64,000 nt of DNA from Rhodobacterales bacterium 52_120_T64 (GCA_002162875.1 MABA01000007.1:1-64000), one strand, 5' to 3'. Positions 28,000-36,944 are shown, counted from the stretch's first letter. Notes: generated from the letters alone by a model not told the origin. Numbers and translations are program-made.

Positions 28000-28509
28000 A
28001 TGACTGACGCAGCAATTTCGCAAGAAGACGAAGCACCGAAAAAAAACAAGAAAGGCCTTGTTTTTGGAGTGTTCGGCGCCGCTATCCTTGGTGGCGCGGC
28101 GTTCTTTGTGACCTACACGGGGGCATTTCCAAGCTCGAGTGACGATTCGGAAGTAGCGGTGGATTCGCACGGTATCCCTATCGAAACAGAGAAGACGGAG
28201 GAAGCTTCGGGCGTAGTATTTGTTGCATTAGATCCGATGGTGATTCCATTGGGAACCTCCGCTGCTTCGCAATATTTGCATTTTCGAGCGTATCTAGAGG
28301 TACCACCAGCTTCGGCTCAAGAGGTGGAGCACCTAAGCCCGCGTGTCTTGGATGTTTTGAACACCTATTTACGGGCCATTTCAGATAGCGAACTCGAAAA
28401 CCCGGCATCTATGAACCGCTTGCGCGCGCAAATGCTGAGGCGTGTTCAAGTTGTGTTGGGCGAGGAAAACGTCCGGGATCTACTAATTACGGAATTTGTA
28501 CTGAACTAG
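28000..28509 (+). CDS. fliL: flagellar basal body-associated protein FliL
   Basis: Single-pass membrane protein at the stator. The 169 residues begin with a charged cytoplasmic stretch and one helix (KGLVFGVFGAAILGGAAFFV). The periplasmic FliL domain has MVIPLGTSAASQYLHFRAYL and the ending LRAQMLRRVQVVLGEENVRD then LLITEFVLN, a standard FliL terminus. First gene of the fliL-motE-motA run. Confidence 0.93.
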   Translation: MTDAAISQEDEAPKKNKKGLVFGVFGAAILGGAAFFVTYTGAFPSSSDDSEVAVDSHGIPIETEKTEEASGVVFVALDPMVIPLGTSAASQYLHFRAYLEVPPASAQEVEHLSPRVLDVLNTYLRAISDSELENPASMNRLRAQMLRRVQVVLGEENVRDLLITEFVLN

Positions 28510-28522
28510 AAAGGTGAGGTTT

Positions 28523-28858
28523 ATGGAATTGATTGCAGATGGATTGTTGTTGGCGGGTACAGCAGCTGCCGCGTTTTACTGCTTTGTATTGGCGCGACGC
28601 GTTCGCGGGCTGACTGATTTGGACGCAGGATTAGGGGGGGCTATCACCGCGCTGTCGCGGCAAGTTGAAGACATGACCTCTTCGGTCGATGTTGCAAAAC
28701 AAGCCACTGGCGCTTCCGCGAAAGAGCTTATCGCAATGACTGCCCGTGCAGAAATCGCAGCAGGACGCTTGGAGCTACTTCTGGCGACACTGCATGAGAA
28801 TACGGGTGTTGTCGATGCAATCCACGGCAATGAAAAATCTCGCATGGAAGGTAGTTGA
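28523..28858 (+). CDS. small flagellar-cluster membrane protein (DUF6468-like)
   Basis: A 111-residue protein of unknown function. It has one N-terminal membrane helix (LIADGLLLAGTAAAAFYCFV), then ARRVRGLTDLDAGLGGAITA and a long helical, probably coiled-coil, part. Small proteins like this occur between fliL and motE in many alphaproteobacteria and I believe correspond to DUF6468, but that name is from memory. ATG at 28523 is preferred over GTG at 28514 because AAAGG stands at a proper distance. Confidence 0.72.
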   Translation: MELIADGLLLAGTAAAAFYCFVLARRVRGLTDLDAGLGGAITALSRQVEDMTSSVDVAKQATGASAKELIAMTARAEIAAGRLELLLATLHENTGVVDAIHGNEKSRMEGS

Positions 28859-28861
28859 TTT

Positions 28862-29443
28862 ATGGTCGGTAAACGCAGACGCGCCCCTCGTCCAACGTAT
28901 ATCATTGTGTCATGTCTATTGGTCTCTGCCGTTATTCGGTTGGGCAATGGTGGTGTGGTGCTTGCGGAAGAGCTATCCACACATGTTGATGAACCTCCCG
29001 TGGCGAGAGCACAGATTGCGCCGCCCGTGCCTGAGCCGGAGGTCGGATTTTTGCTGGCATCAATTCGAACCCGTCAAGAGCAGCTTTCCGAACGTGAAGT
29101 GGAGATAACCGAACGGCAACTCGAACTGAATTTGATCGAGCAGCGGATTAGACAGCAACTCGCTGTGCTGAAACAGGCGGAACAGAAGCTGGCTGATACC
29201 CTCGCTATTGCGGATAGTGCTGCGGAAAAAGACTTAATACAGCTGACTACGGTTTACGAAAAAATGAGAGCCAAGAATGCCGCCGAAATTTTCCAGACTA
29301 TGGAAATTAGTTTTGCAGCCGGATTTTTGTCGCGAATGAAGCCGGAATCTGCCGCAGGTATTTTGTCCGAAATGCCACCGAATGCAGCGTATTCTATAAG
29401 CGTCGTCATGGCGGGGAAAAACGCGAATGCGCCAAGGGAATAA
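28862..29443 (+). CDS. motE: MotE-like periplasmic motor chaperone
   Basis: A 193-residue protein with an N-terminal signal/anchor, a proline-rich linker and a long coiled coil (about residues 65-125, RQEQLSEREVEITERQLELN and following). The C-terminal block KNAAEIFQTMEISFAAGFLS then RMKPESAAGILSEM is the MgtE-N-like helical bundle found in MotE, which in Rhizobium stabilises the MotC motor protein. Its position before motA supports a role at the stator. Confidence 0.82.
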   Translation: MVGKRRRAPRPTYIIVSCLLVSAVIRLGNGGVVLAEELSTHVDEPPVARAQIAPPVPEPEVGFLLASIRTRQEQLSEREVEITERQLELNLIEQRIRQQLAVLKQAEQKLADTLAIADSAAEKDLIQLTTVYEKMRAKNAAEIFQTMEISFAAGFLSRMKPESAAGILSEMPPNAAYSISVVMAGKNANAPRE

Positions 29444-29452
29444 TTGGTTTTC

Positions 29453-29467
29453 TTAGAGAGATATTAA
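29453..29467 (+). promoter_or_regulatory. CtrA-like box upstream of motA
   Basis: TTAG and TTAA separated by 7 bases match TTAA-N7-TTAA with one mismatch. It is centred about 70 bp before the motA start, suggesting that motA and the gene after it have their own promoter. Confidence 0.42.
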
Positions 29468-29528
29468 CCATATGCGCCGGATACTCGATAGACGTGACGA
29501 CAAATTTCTTGAAATGTGAGATAAACAA

Positions 29529-30398
29529 ATGATCGGTATCGTAGGAATAATCATCCTTTTTGTGATGGTGTTTGGCGGCTATACACTTGCTGGCGGACAT
29601 ATGGATATTCTGCTGCACGCCCTCCCCTTCGAAATGATGATCATCGGGGGCGCCTCACTTGGGGCTTTCATACTCGGGAATGATTTATCCACAATTAAAC
29701 ACACCGCACTAGATGTCGGAAAAGTGTTTAAAGGACCTAGATGGAAACCGCAGGACTATCAGGATTTACTGTGTCTAATCTTTGTCCTGATTAAACTGGG
29801 TCGGAAAAGCCCGACAGACATCGAACCACACATCGAATCTCCATCGGAATCATCGATATTTGGTGCTTATCCTCGAATTCAGGCCGACAATGAAGCTGTG
29901 GAACTGATTTGCGATACCTTCCGGTCTGCATCGATGAACTACGACGATCCGCATCAAGTAGAAGAGGTGCTGGACAAGCGCATTGAAGCCTCTCTTACGC
30001 ATGCTCTGCATTCCAGTCACGGGCTAAATTCCATCGCCGACGGATTGCCCGCACTAGGTATCGTTGCGGCGGTTCTGGGTGTGATAAAAACGATGGCCTC
30101 AATTGATCAACCACCCGAAGTATTGGGGAAAATGATCGGTGGTGCGTTGGTTGGAACGTTTCTGGGAGTATTCCTTTCTTATGGACTTGTGGCGCCATTT
30201 TCTAGCAAAGTTCAATCTGTTGTGGAGGAGGACCAACATTTCTACAATCTCATCCGCGAGGTGTTAATAGCCAGCCTTTATAGCCATTCACCCAACATAT
30301 GCGTGGAGGTGGGCCGCCAAAACACACCGGCGCACCTGCGGCCAGGTTTCGACAATCTAGAACAAGCACTGAAAGATACCAAACAGGCTGCCGCATGA
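29529..30398 (+). CDS. motA: flagellar motor stator protein MotA
   Basis: Proton-channel and torque-generating half of the stator. The 289-residue protein has four helices: two near the N-terminus (IGIVGIIILFVMVFGGYTLA and the following one) and two near 170-220 (DGLPALGIVAAVLGVIKTMA and GGALVGTFLGVFLSYGLVAP). The last helix pair holds the conserved proline and glycines. The TGA overlaps the ATG of the next gene. Confidence 0.96.
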   Translation: MIGIVGIIILFVMVFGGYTLAGGHMDILLHALPFEMMIIGGASLGAFILGNDLSTIKHTALDVGKVFKGPRWKPQDYQDLLCLIFVLIKLGRKSPTDIEPHIESPSESSIFGAYPRIQADNEAVELICDTFRSASMNYDDPHQVEEVLDKRIEASLTHALHSSHGLNSIADGLPALGIVAAVLGVIKTMASIDQPPEVLGKMIGGALVGTFLGVFLSYGLVAPFSSKVQSVVEEDQHFYNLIREVLIASLYSHSPNICVEVGRQNTPAHLRPGFDNLEQALKDTKQAAA

Positions 30399-32755
30399 AG
30401 CGTTTTGTGTTATTTGCCTTCATACTTATGCTTCCGGCTTCGACCTTTGCCGAAACTGTTGCTGTTCTTTCGGGAGAGCACGATACCTACACGCGGTTGG
30501 TATTTGCTATTGATCCAGACCGTGATTGGAATTTGGTCACCGCACAAAGCATGGCCACGTTGGTGTTCCCGGCGCAATATCTAGAGTTTGAAGATGATGG
30601 AGTGTTCGCCCGAATACCCAAAACACGACTGACAATGACGCAACCAGAACAAAATGGAGGGGCATCCGAATACCGGATGACTTTAAATTGCGACTGCGAG
30701 GTTCGTACATTTCCATATTTGGATGCCTATATTGTTGTCGACATTTCTGATGTGCCCGAAAGCTCCATCGCCACCCCTCCCACACGTCACTTCGCACCAA
30801 AGTTGGGGGTTGCAACTTTGCCTGATGGCAATGATAGCCAGCCAGAATTTATATCGTGGACCCTGCCACAGGCGCCTTACTATGTAAGCAGTCCACATAG
30901 CGTAAACTTCCCTGCGAAAACGGGTGATTTTGGGCTTACACCAACCCAAATGCCAGATGCCGCTCCACGCGCCGCTCAAACTGATCCGTCTCAGGCGGCT
31001 CTGGCCCCAAGAATCGAAGTTGACCAAGAGTTGCAAAAGGCCGTCGATGCTGCACGCAACAGCTTGCTACAACAATTGACACTTGCCGCCGACCAGGGAT
31101 TGCTGGACCTAAATGGAACTATCTTTGACGTAACGCAACCCGTAGAAACAGAAGAGATTTTTGAGCCTGAAGATCCTCTCGAGGTATTAGCAGAACCGGA
31201 GGATGAACCGCAGGTGCTGATTCAGACAGCAATTACACGGGATGCACGCGCTGTGCTTGGGGATGGTGGCTCGCAAAGCAACGATTGTCCGTCATCGGAA
31301 AATCTGGACATAGCGTCTTGGGGTAGCGGCGAAGAATTTCTTGTTGAACTGTCTCAGGCAAGAAAAAAGTTGGTACGGGAATTTGATGAACCAGACTTCT
31401 CCGAATTTGAAGGCCTGATCCATACATATTTGCGATATGGATTTGGTGCCGAGGCCAGAAGCTATTTGCTGGAAGGTGGGCAGAACATCGCACAATATTC
31501 TTTGTTGATGGATTTCGCAGTGATTGTGGATGGGCAAACTATCCAGGACGGAAGTCCACTGGCGAACGCTATAGATTGCGATGGCGTTGCCGGTTTATGG
31601 GCGATTGTCGGGATGTATCCTGACGTGGGAACACATATTAATGACAGGCGATCAATTATTGAGGCGTTTGCGGAGCTCCCAATTGATATTCGCCGTTTGG
31701 TTGGGCCAAGGTTAGCCTCGGCATTTCTTGACCGCGGGTTTGGCACCACAGCGCGACAAGTTGCGGACATATTGGAGCGCGCGCCCGGGGACCATGGCAC
31801 CGAACACAAGCTGGTAGTCGGAAACCTGATGCACGCTGAAGGGCGTACACCCAGAGCCGAACAAGTCTATCAAGCTTTGGCTGAAGAGAACTCGCAAGTG
31901 ACAACTGATGCATTGATTGATTTGGCGACACTTCGATTGACAAGCGATCAAGCCCCGCCGCCACATCTACTAGTGGACTTAGCGGCTAGCGCAAAAATCT
32001 GGCGGGGCACCAGCAAAGGCGGCGAATTGCGGCGACTCCAAGCATTATGGTTGGCAAAACAAGGAGAAGACGCCGCCGCAATCGACCTGTTGGTCGTAGA
32101 GATTCAGCGCGATCCTAAGCACGCAGAGATGTTGGGTCGGACGGCGGAAACGCTCTTGTCTGATTTGTCTGTAAATATGGAAACGAAAAGCAGCTATGCG
32201 GAAATTGTACACACATACATCGACTTCATCTCGGAAGACGAAAAGGCAAATAAATTGCGTTTAGAAATCGCGACGAAATTGCTTTTGGCCGGCCTTCCCG
32301 ATTTTTCTATACAAATTCTGCAACCGATGTTGCAACGAAATGAAGCCGACGCAATATTGACGGCAGCAAATGCAAACATCCACGCTTTCAGACCGGAAAC
32401 AGCGTTAATGTTGCTGCACGGAGTTGCAGGTGACCCAGCCAGAAAGTTGCGAGTCGAGGCCTATCTAGGGTTGGCTGAATTTGAACAAGCGCTCGAGCAG
32501 TTAAAGCAGTTCACGAGTGTGTCTGAGGCAATTGTTATTCCATCTTGGTTTAAGGGAGATTGGACAGAGTTAGTCAAAACAAGCCAATTTGCTGCTGAAA
32601 TTAGCGTTAAGTTTTTTCCTGAAAGTGTTGGCTCATCCGGCAGGTTCGACGAATTACCTCTCAGTGACACACTTTCTTTGTCGGCGCTTCAAGATGTGTT
32701 GACGGCAAGTAAGTCAAGAAGTGCGGAAATTGAAAATGTGCTATTGCAACAATGA
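30395..32755 (+). CDS. large periplasmic repeat protein coupled to motA
   Basis: A 786-residue exported protein of unknown function. The start at 30395 forms an ATGA overlap with motA, and a good Sec signal follows (MKRFVLFAFILMLPASTFA). Residues about 20-130 look beta-rich (GEHDTYTRLVFAIDPDRDWN), with a faint resemblance to AMIN-type domains. A proline/acidic linker runs to about 300. The C-terminal 450 residues are helical and alanine-rich with TPR-like periodicity, for example TPRAEQVYQALAEENSQVTT. Translational coupling suggests a role in stator assembly or anchoring. I do not recognise the family by name. Confidence 0.8.
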   Translation: MKRFVLFAFILMLPASTFAETVAVLSGEHDTYTRLVFAIDPDRDWNLVTAQSMATLVFPAQYLEFEDDGVFARIPKTRLTMTQPEQNGGASEYRMTLNCDCEVRTFPYLDAYIVVDISDVPESSIATPPTRHFAPKLGVATLPDGNDSQPEFISWTLPQAPYYVSSPHSVNFPAKTGDFGLTPTQMPDAAPRAAQTDPSQAALAPRIEVDQELQKAVDAARNSLLQQLTLAADQGLLDLNGTIFDVTQPVETEEIFEPEDPLEVLAEPEDEPQVLIQTAITRDARAVLGDGGSQSNDCPSSENLDIASWGSGEEFLVELSQARKKLVREFDEPDFSEFEGLIHTYLRYGFGAEARSYLLEGGQNIAQYSLLMDFAVIVDGQTIQDGSPLANAIDCDGVAGLWAIVGMYPDVGTHINDRRSIIEAFAELPIDIRRLVGPRLASAFLDRGFGTTARQVADILERAPGDHGTEHKLVVGNLMHAEGRTPRAEQVYQALAEENSQVTTDALIDLATLRLTSDQAPPPHLLVDLAASAKIWRGTSKGGELRRLQALWLAKQGEDAAAIDLLVVEIQRDPKHAEMLGRTAETLLSDLSVNMETKSSYAEIVHTYIDFISEDEKANKLRLEIATKLLLAGLPDFSIQILQPMLQRNEADAILTAANANIHAFRPETALMLLHGVAGDPARKLRVEAYLGLAEFEQALEQLKQFTSVSEAIVIPSWFKGDWTELVKTSQFAAEISVKFFPESVGSSGRFDELPLSDTLSLSALQDVLTASKSRSAEIENVLLQQ

Positions 32756-32933
32756 TCGCATCTGAAAGATGCGAAGAGCCGATCCGGACTGGACTTACCG
32801 TTGATCTGGTGATCTCGTTTCTATAGCGTGTATACAAACCTACTGGTATCAGTGACGCTTGTGCCTATCTTAACATAGCTCGCTGAAAAAGAGATGCTCA
32901 AATCCAAAGTTACTTAATGATATGTAAGCAGGC

Positions 32934-33626
32934 ATGCAAGAAACCGACTTATACGCACCAGTTAAAACATTCCTCGAGAGTCAGGGATATGAGGTTAAGG
33001 CGGAAGTAACGGATTGCGATCTTGTGGCCATCCGCGAAAATGAGCCGCCGGTAATTGTCGAGCTCAAGTTGTCGTTGTCGTTGGATTTACTGATGCAGGG
33101 GATCGAGCGGCAAAAAATTTCCGATGCGGTTTATGTTGCGGTTCCAGCCGGTAAGGGCAAGACTTGGAATGTGCGCGCCAAGAATGCAATCAAGATTTGC
33201 AAGCGGCTAGGGCTTGGGCTGATTTCGGTTCGTTTCGATTCTGGGCGAGGCAATATTATCGTGCACACAGATCCCGGTGCTTACAAAGTTCACAAACTGG
33301 CTAAAAGAAAGACTGCTTTGCTGTTGGAATTTCAACGACGCGTTGGTGATCCAAATACTGGCGGGCAGTCGCGTCGTGCGATCATTACAGCGTATCGGCA
33401 GGATGCTTTACGTATAGCGATTGCATTGCAAGCAGGGCCGAGCTCGCCGTCGAGCTTGGCTAAACTGCTTGCTATACCTAAGGCACAATCCATTTTGCAA
33501 AAGAACTATTACGGGTGGTTTATTCGCGTCGAACGTGGAGTTTATTCTATCGGGCCGGAGGGATCCGCTGCACTGAAGACCTACAACGAGATAGTGGAGG
33601 TGCTAGCCGTACGTACCTATAAATAG
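32934..33626 (+). CDS. DUF2161 PDDEXK-type nuclease-like protein
   Basis: A 230-residue protein matching the DUF2161 family. The N-terminal 120 residues look like a PD-(D/E)xK nuclease core: an acidic residue in DCDLVAIRENEPP, then the VELKLS strand carrying E-x-K, then a helix QGIERQK and the strand AVYVAVP. The C-terminal third (about 145-225) resembles a winged-helix module, with SSLAKLLAIPKAQSILQKNY and VERGVYSIG. Activity has not, to my knowledge, been shown for the family. It stands alone at the edge of the AT-rich accessory zone. Confidence 0.75.
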   Translation: MQETDLYAPVKTFLESQGYEVKAEVTDCDLVAIRENEPPVIVELKLSLSLDLLMQGIERQKISDAVYVAVPAGKGKTWNVRAKNAIKICKRLGLGLISVRFDSGRGNIIVHTDPGAYKVHKLAKRKTALLLEFQRRVGDPNTGGQSRRAIITAYRQDALRIAIALQAGPSSPSSLAKLLAIPKAQSILQKNYYGWFIRVERGVYSIGPEGSAALKTYNEIVEVLAVRTYK

Positions 33627-34029
33627 GGGCTACAACGTACGACCAGCTTCCAATTGCAGAACTATAAAAGCGCCGCAAATAGGCGATGAAGTGCTGGTCA
33701 CAGGTAACAAAACCGATCACCAACCCGTTCACACCTATTAATATATGGATTAATATGACAGATTTAGGAAAATTTAAGGGCGAATTGTGTCACTATTTGT
33801 CAAATAGGAAGAAGGGTTTCTGTTTGCGCTTCGTAACAAATAATAGGAAATCCTAGTTCCAGCGTTAAAGCCGGACGGCGACTTTTATTCGATGACCAAA
33901 TTTGCGACTAATCTGAACTGTGTAATCGACATAAATAGTCCAGAAAAAATTGAACTGCTGGAATTGTTTTAGCAACACCTGACTTTTGATCAACTTTGTG
34001 GACCAACAATTTTGTTGGGTTTCGGTTAA
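33627..34029. other. AT-rich stretch without a recognisable gene
   Basis: About 400 bp between the DUF2161 gene and the outer-membrane protein remnant. All frames are broken by frequent stops, and I see no strong terminator, repeat or RNA gene. It may be decayed coding DNA. Confidence 0.4.
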
Positions 34030-34272
34030 GCAGCCTCAGCATCAAATCAGTCAATTGCCTCGAAATCGAACAAAGTAAAGTTTACCCGGATCACATCTAG
34101 CAAAGCTGCGAAAGCTGTTAGCCTTCTTTCCAGCATCACTACCGAATACAGATACAAACTGAGACTTCGGGCTGGAACACTTTTTGGATTCGGTGAATAT
34201 TGTTGAAGTATTGGGCTGAGGCAGCTAATTATGGCGGATTAAGTGACTGCTACAACTCCTTTGGGGGGTGAG
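34030..34272 (+). pseudogene. frameshifted N-terminal remnant of an outer-membrane barrel protein
   Basis: Two open stretches without start codons read like barrel strands. The first, from 34030 to 34206, ends TTEYRYKLRLRAGTLFGFGE. The second, in the next frame from 34197, reads KYWAEAANYGGLSDCYNSFG and stops after a run of six G at 34263-34268. Removing one G would join it in frame to the following gene as SFGGEMFSALGLSF. The two shifts suggest decay, or sequencing error at the G run for the second. These frames were read by hand. Confidence 0.4.
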
Positions 34273-34779
34273 ATGTTTAGTGCGTTGGGACTATCGTTTA
34301 TCTACCTAACAGGTGGCGGTACAATTGAAGGTCCGGTGCATTCTTACCAGTATGAATACACAGCTGAATATGGTGTGCGGGCGGTCGCAGACGGAACACA
34401 TTTTTATACGCGCGAAAACTCGACGCTAGAATTGGAATTCTTAATTGGCCTCGGTACGGATGTATTGCTAACAGCAAACATCGATTCCGGCATAGATACG
34501 CCAAAATTCAACGCAGCCCCTTCATTGAGTCTCAAAGTTGAAAAAATTATCAGTATTTCTGCTTCGCAAAAATTAACTTTGTACGCCGATTTTTCCTTTC
34601 TCGGAAACCAAGAAAATATCCCATGCGTTGACAGCACAGGAAAAACGTTTCACTGCTATCACGGTGTTGTGCCGGCTGATCCCTATTACTTACTTTCTTT
34701 CGACGAAATCGATGACATTTACAAAAATAAGATAAACCCAATTCGTGGAATAGGGTTTAGATACGATATAATTTTCTAG
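34273..34779 (+). CDS. outer-membrane barrel-like protein, probably truncated
   Basis: Open frame of 168 residues from ATG 34273 (GTG at 34243 is possible), without a signal peptide. The alternating hydrophobic pattern and the terminus GIGFRYDIIF, ending in Phe, are typical of outer-membrane beta barrels. A two-cysteine loop lies near residue 115-130. Protein-like sequence continues upstream in other frames, so this is probably the C-terminal part of a broken gene. The stop is 15 bp before the subtilase lipoprotein, suggesting the two once formed an operon. Confidence 0.5.
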   Translation: MFSALGLSFIYLTGGGTIEGPVHSYQYEYTAEYGVRAVADGTHFYTRENSTLELEFLIGLGTDVLLTANIDSGIDTPKFNAAPSLSLKVEKIISISASQKLTLYADFSFLGNQENIPCVDSTGKTFHCYHGVVPADPYYLLSFDEIDDIYKNKINPIRGIGFRYDIIF

Positions 34780-34794
34780 TGGAGATTAATAACA

Positions 34795-36096
34795 ATGTTC
34801 AAAGGTAAATTTGCTCTTACATTGGTACTCATAACAACGCTTGTACTTGCCGGTTGCGGAGGGTCAGCGGTAATTGACACCGGAGGGAACCCGGTTTCAG
34901 TAGGTGACACCTTCACGTTCGAAGGACAAACCTTCACTGTAACAAGTGTGGCGGGTGATGGATCTTCAATAACGATAACTGCGCCGTCAGACGGCTTCAC
35001 TCAGGCGACTCTTACTTTTACCCTAACTTTGTCACCTGATGGTATATATCGGTATTCAACTGACTCCCTTGATATAACGTATGACCCTACTACCGATGTA
35101 GTGTCTTGGAGTATTGCGCCGGGTACTTCTGAGGCCGGACTAATAGTCGAAGTCCTGGAGAATGAACTGAGAGATGCAATCGCGGCTGTGGAGGAGTCAG
35201 GTAAGCGCGTCAGTGATAATGTCGATTTCAGCTATTCTAACATTAACGTTAACGGCCTCGAAGATGTCCATAATCTTGGGTGGTCGGGGGAGACCGCAAA
35301 AGTGCTGATTATCGATGAGCATCAGGGCGATAGCGGTATTTATGGATACGACAATGGGTTTGGTGCTGGTGCACTCGATTTGACTCACGGAATGAATACT
35401 AGCCTTATCGTGTCGGCTGTGGCGCCTGAGGCTGAGATAATTAAGACCGAACTAGACGGCTACTGGCCAATTAGCACTACCGATAATACCATTGATGTCG
35501 TGAACGCGTCTTTCGGTTGGCATATCACGGACTCGCCAAGCCTGATCGCGGGTCTCACAACTGCTCAAGACTTTGTGGTCTATGGCCTAGACCCGCTCGC
35601 AATTGCCAGTCCGAATGCTGTTATTGTGAACGCTGCCGGAAACAACGGAAACATAACGGCTCAAAGTATTTCTTATAATTGTGACACTGCAGGCGATAGA
35701 AATACCGCCGATAGCTGTACCGATGTTAAGTTTTCTGTGGACGAGGACCTTTACAGCGCCCTTGACCGCACAATTTTTGTTGGGGCCTACGACAGTGATA
35801 TTGGCTATCTGACTGAATATTCAGTATCTGCCGGTGATATAGCCAAAGACTACTTCATGGTCGCTGATGGCAATTCCATTATTGATGATACAATGGGGAC
35901 TTCATATGCTGCGCCACGAGTGGCAGGAGTGGTGGCGTTGACCGTGCACAAATTTCCAAACCTCACGGCAGCCGAAAGAACCCTCCTGGTTTTACACACG
36001 GCGGACGATTTGGGGGCTGTAGGTGTAGATTCAGTCTTTGGACATGGCCTACTAAACGCATCCGCTGCGCTAAACCCTGTGGGATTGTTGGAGTAA
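34795..36096 (+). CDS. lipoprotein subtilisin-like serine protease (S8 family)
   Basis: A 433-residue secreted protease anchored as a lipoprotein: the lipobox LVLAGC places the lipidated Cys at 21. A beta-rich threonine-rich segment (about 30-110) precedes the S8 domain. The catalytic triad is visible: Asp174 (VLIIDEHQG), His198 (DLTHGMNTSLI) and Ser370 (GTSYAAPRVAG), with the oxyanion Asn at 283 (NAAGNNG). It lies just downstream of the barrel-like gene and 470 bp before a tRNA gene, in AT-rich DNA. Likely acts at the cell surface or in the periplasm; targets unknown. Confidence 0.88.
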   Translation: MFKGKFALTLVLITTLVLAGCGGSAVIDTGGNPVSVGDTFTFEGQTFTVTSVAGDGSSITITAPSDGFTQATLTFTLTLSPDGIYRYSTDSLDITYDPTTDVVSWSIAPGTSEAGLIVEVLENELRDAIAAVEESGKRVSDNVDFSYSNINVNGLEDVHNLGWSGETAKVLIIDEHQGDSGIYGYDNGFGAGALDLTHGMNTSLIVSAVAPEAEIIKTELDGYWPISTTDNTIDVVNASFGWHITDSPSLIAGLTTAQDFVVYGLDPLAIASPNAVIVNAAGNNGNITAQSISYNCDTAGDRNTADSCTDVKFSVDEDLYSALDRTIFVGAYDSDIGYLTEYSVSAGDIAKDYFMVADGNSIIDDTMGTSYAAPRVAGVVALTVHKFPNLTAAERTLLVLHTADDLGAVGVDSVFGHGLLNASAALNPVGLLE

Positions 36097-36566
36097 CTAC
36101 CCCGACTGACGTTCGGGTTAGCGAGAATTGGGTTTTTATTATATTGATGTCGATTCAGTAACAAACACAGCTGTGGGCGTACCCGTTTAATTTGCGCTCA
36201 TTCTCTTTTCGGAGCTAGAGGAGGCTTATGAAACCTCTCTATCAAAAGAACAAATTCTTGACTTGATCAAAAACACGCCATGACAATGCAACAAACCTGA
36301 AGCCGCGAAGAACATAGCGCACAGCCGCTTATTGAAAAGCTGCGCAATCCCTATTTCGTAATTTGATTGTCCCGCCTACAATGTTTCCAACTTCAGAAAT
36401 GCAGAAAGCTAATAAGGGGAATTTCTGTTCAGCATTTCATCGCAGTATTTGTTTCTTATGGGGTTCAACCCAACCACATAATGGAGTATGCAACATTTTG
36501 AACGAGATGGAAAATGGCAAACAATATATTTGATCAAGGACTGCTTCGTACCAGTTGATACTCAAC
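36097..36566. other. non-coding stretch between the protease and tRNA-Arg
   Basis: About 470 bp with no convincing reading frame. A short GC-rich hairpin (CCCGA with TCGGG, about 36100-36115) follows the protease and could be a weak terminator. A GAGGAGG ribosome-like site at about 36219-36225 precedes an ATG with only a dozen codons. Confidence 0.35.
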
Positions 36567-36643
<77 letters not shown>

Positions 36644-36944
36644 ATATACTAATACCCTATTATATAGAGATTTTTCTAAGGAAAAATCGATCAACTTTGG
36701 ACAAAATTGTGGCTATTTGTGCGGAGCTCCTAACAGCCTTCATCGCTAGGGCCGCATGGTGACGTGTTGAACACTGGAGCTTCGTAAAGCATTATCCACC
36801 CATCCTAGGAATAGGGAAAATTGAGTATTACTGGCGCATTCCAAGGGACTAATATCAGTCGAATTCACCACAAACAACAACAGTAAATCGTAGAGGAAAA
36901 GGGTTATTTTGCTCGACATTGTCTTGCTGTTCGCTAACTACGGA
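36644..36944. other. non-coding stretch after tRNA-Arg
   Basis: About 300 bp with no gene. It holds a perfect 8-bp hairpin, GATTTTTC (36669-36676) and GAAAAATC (36681-36688), which may end the tRNA transcript, and a DnaA-box-like TTATCCACC near 36791. Confidence 0.4.

Noticed and set aside
36222-36275. Ribosome-site-like GAGGAGG followed by ATG
   Set aside because: The frame ends after a dozen codons and is not conserved-looking; probably chance.
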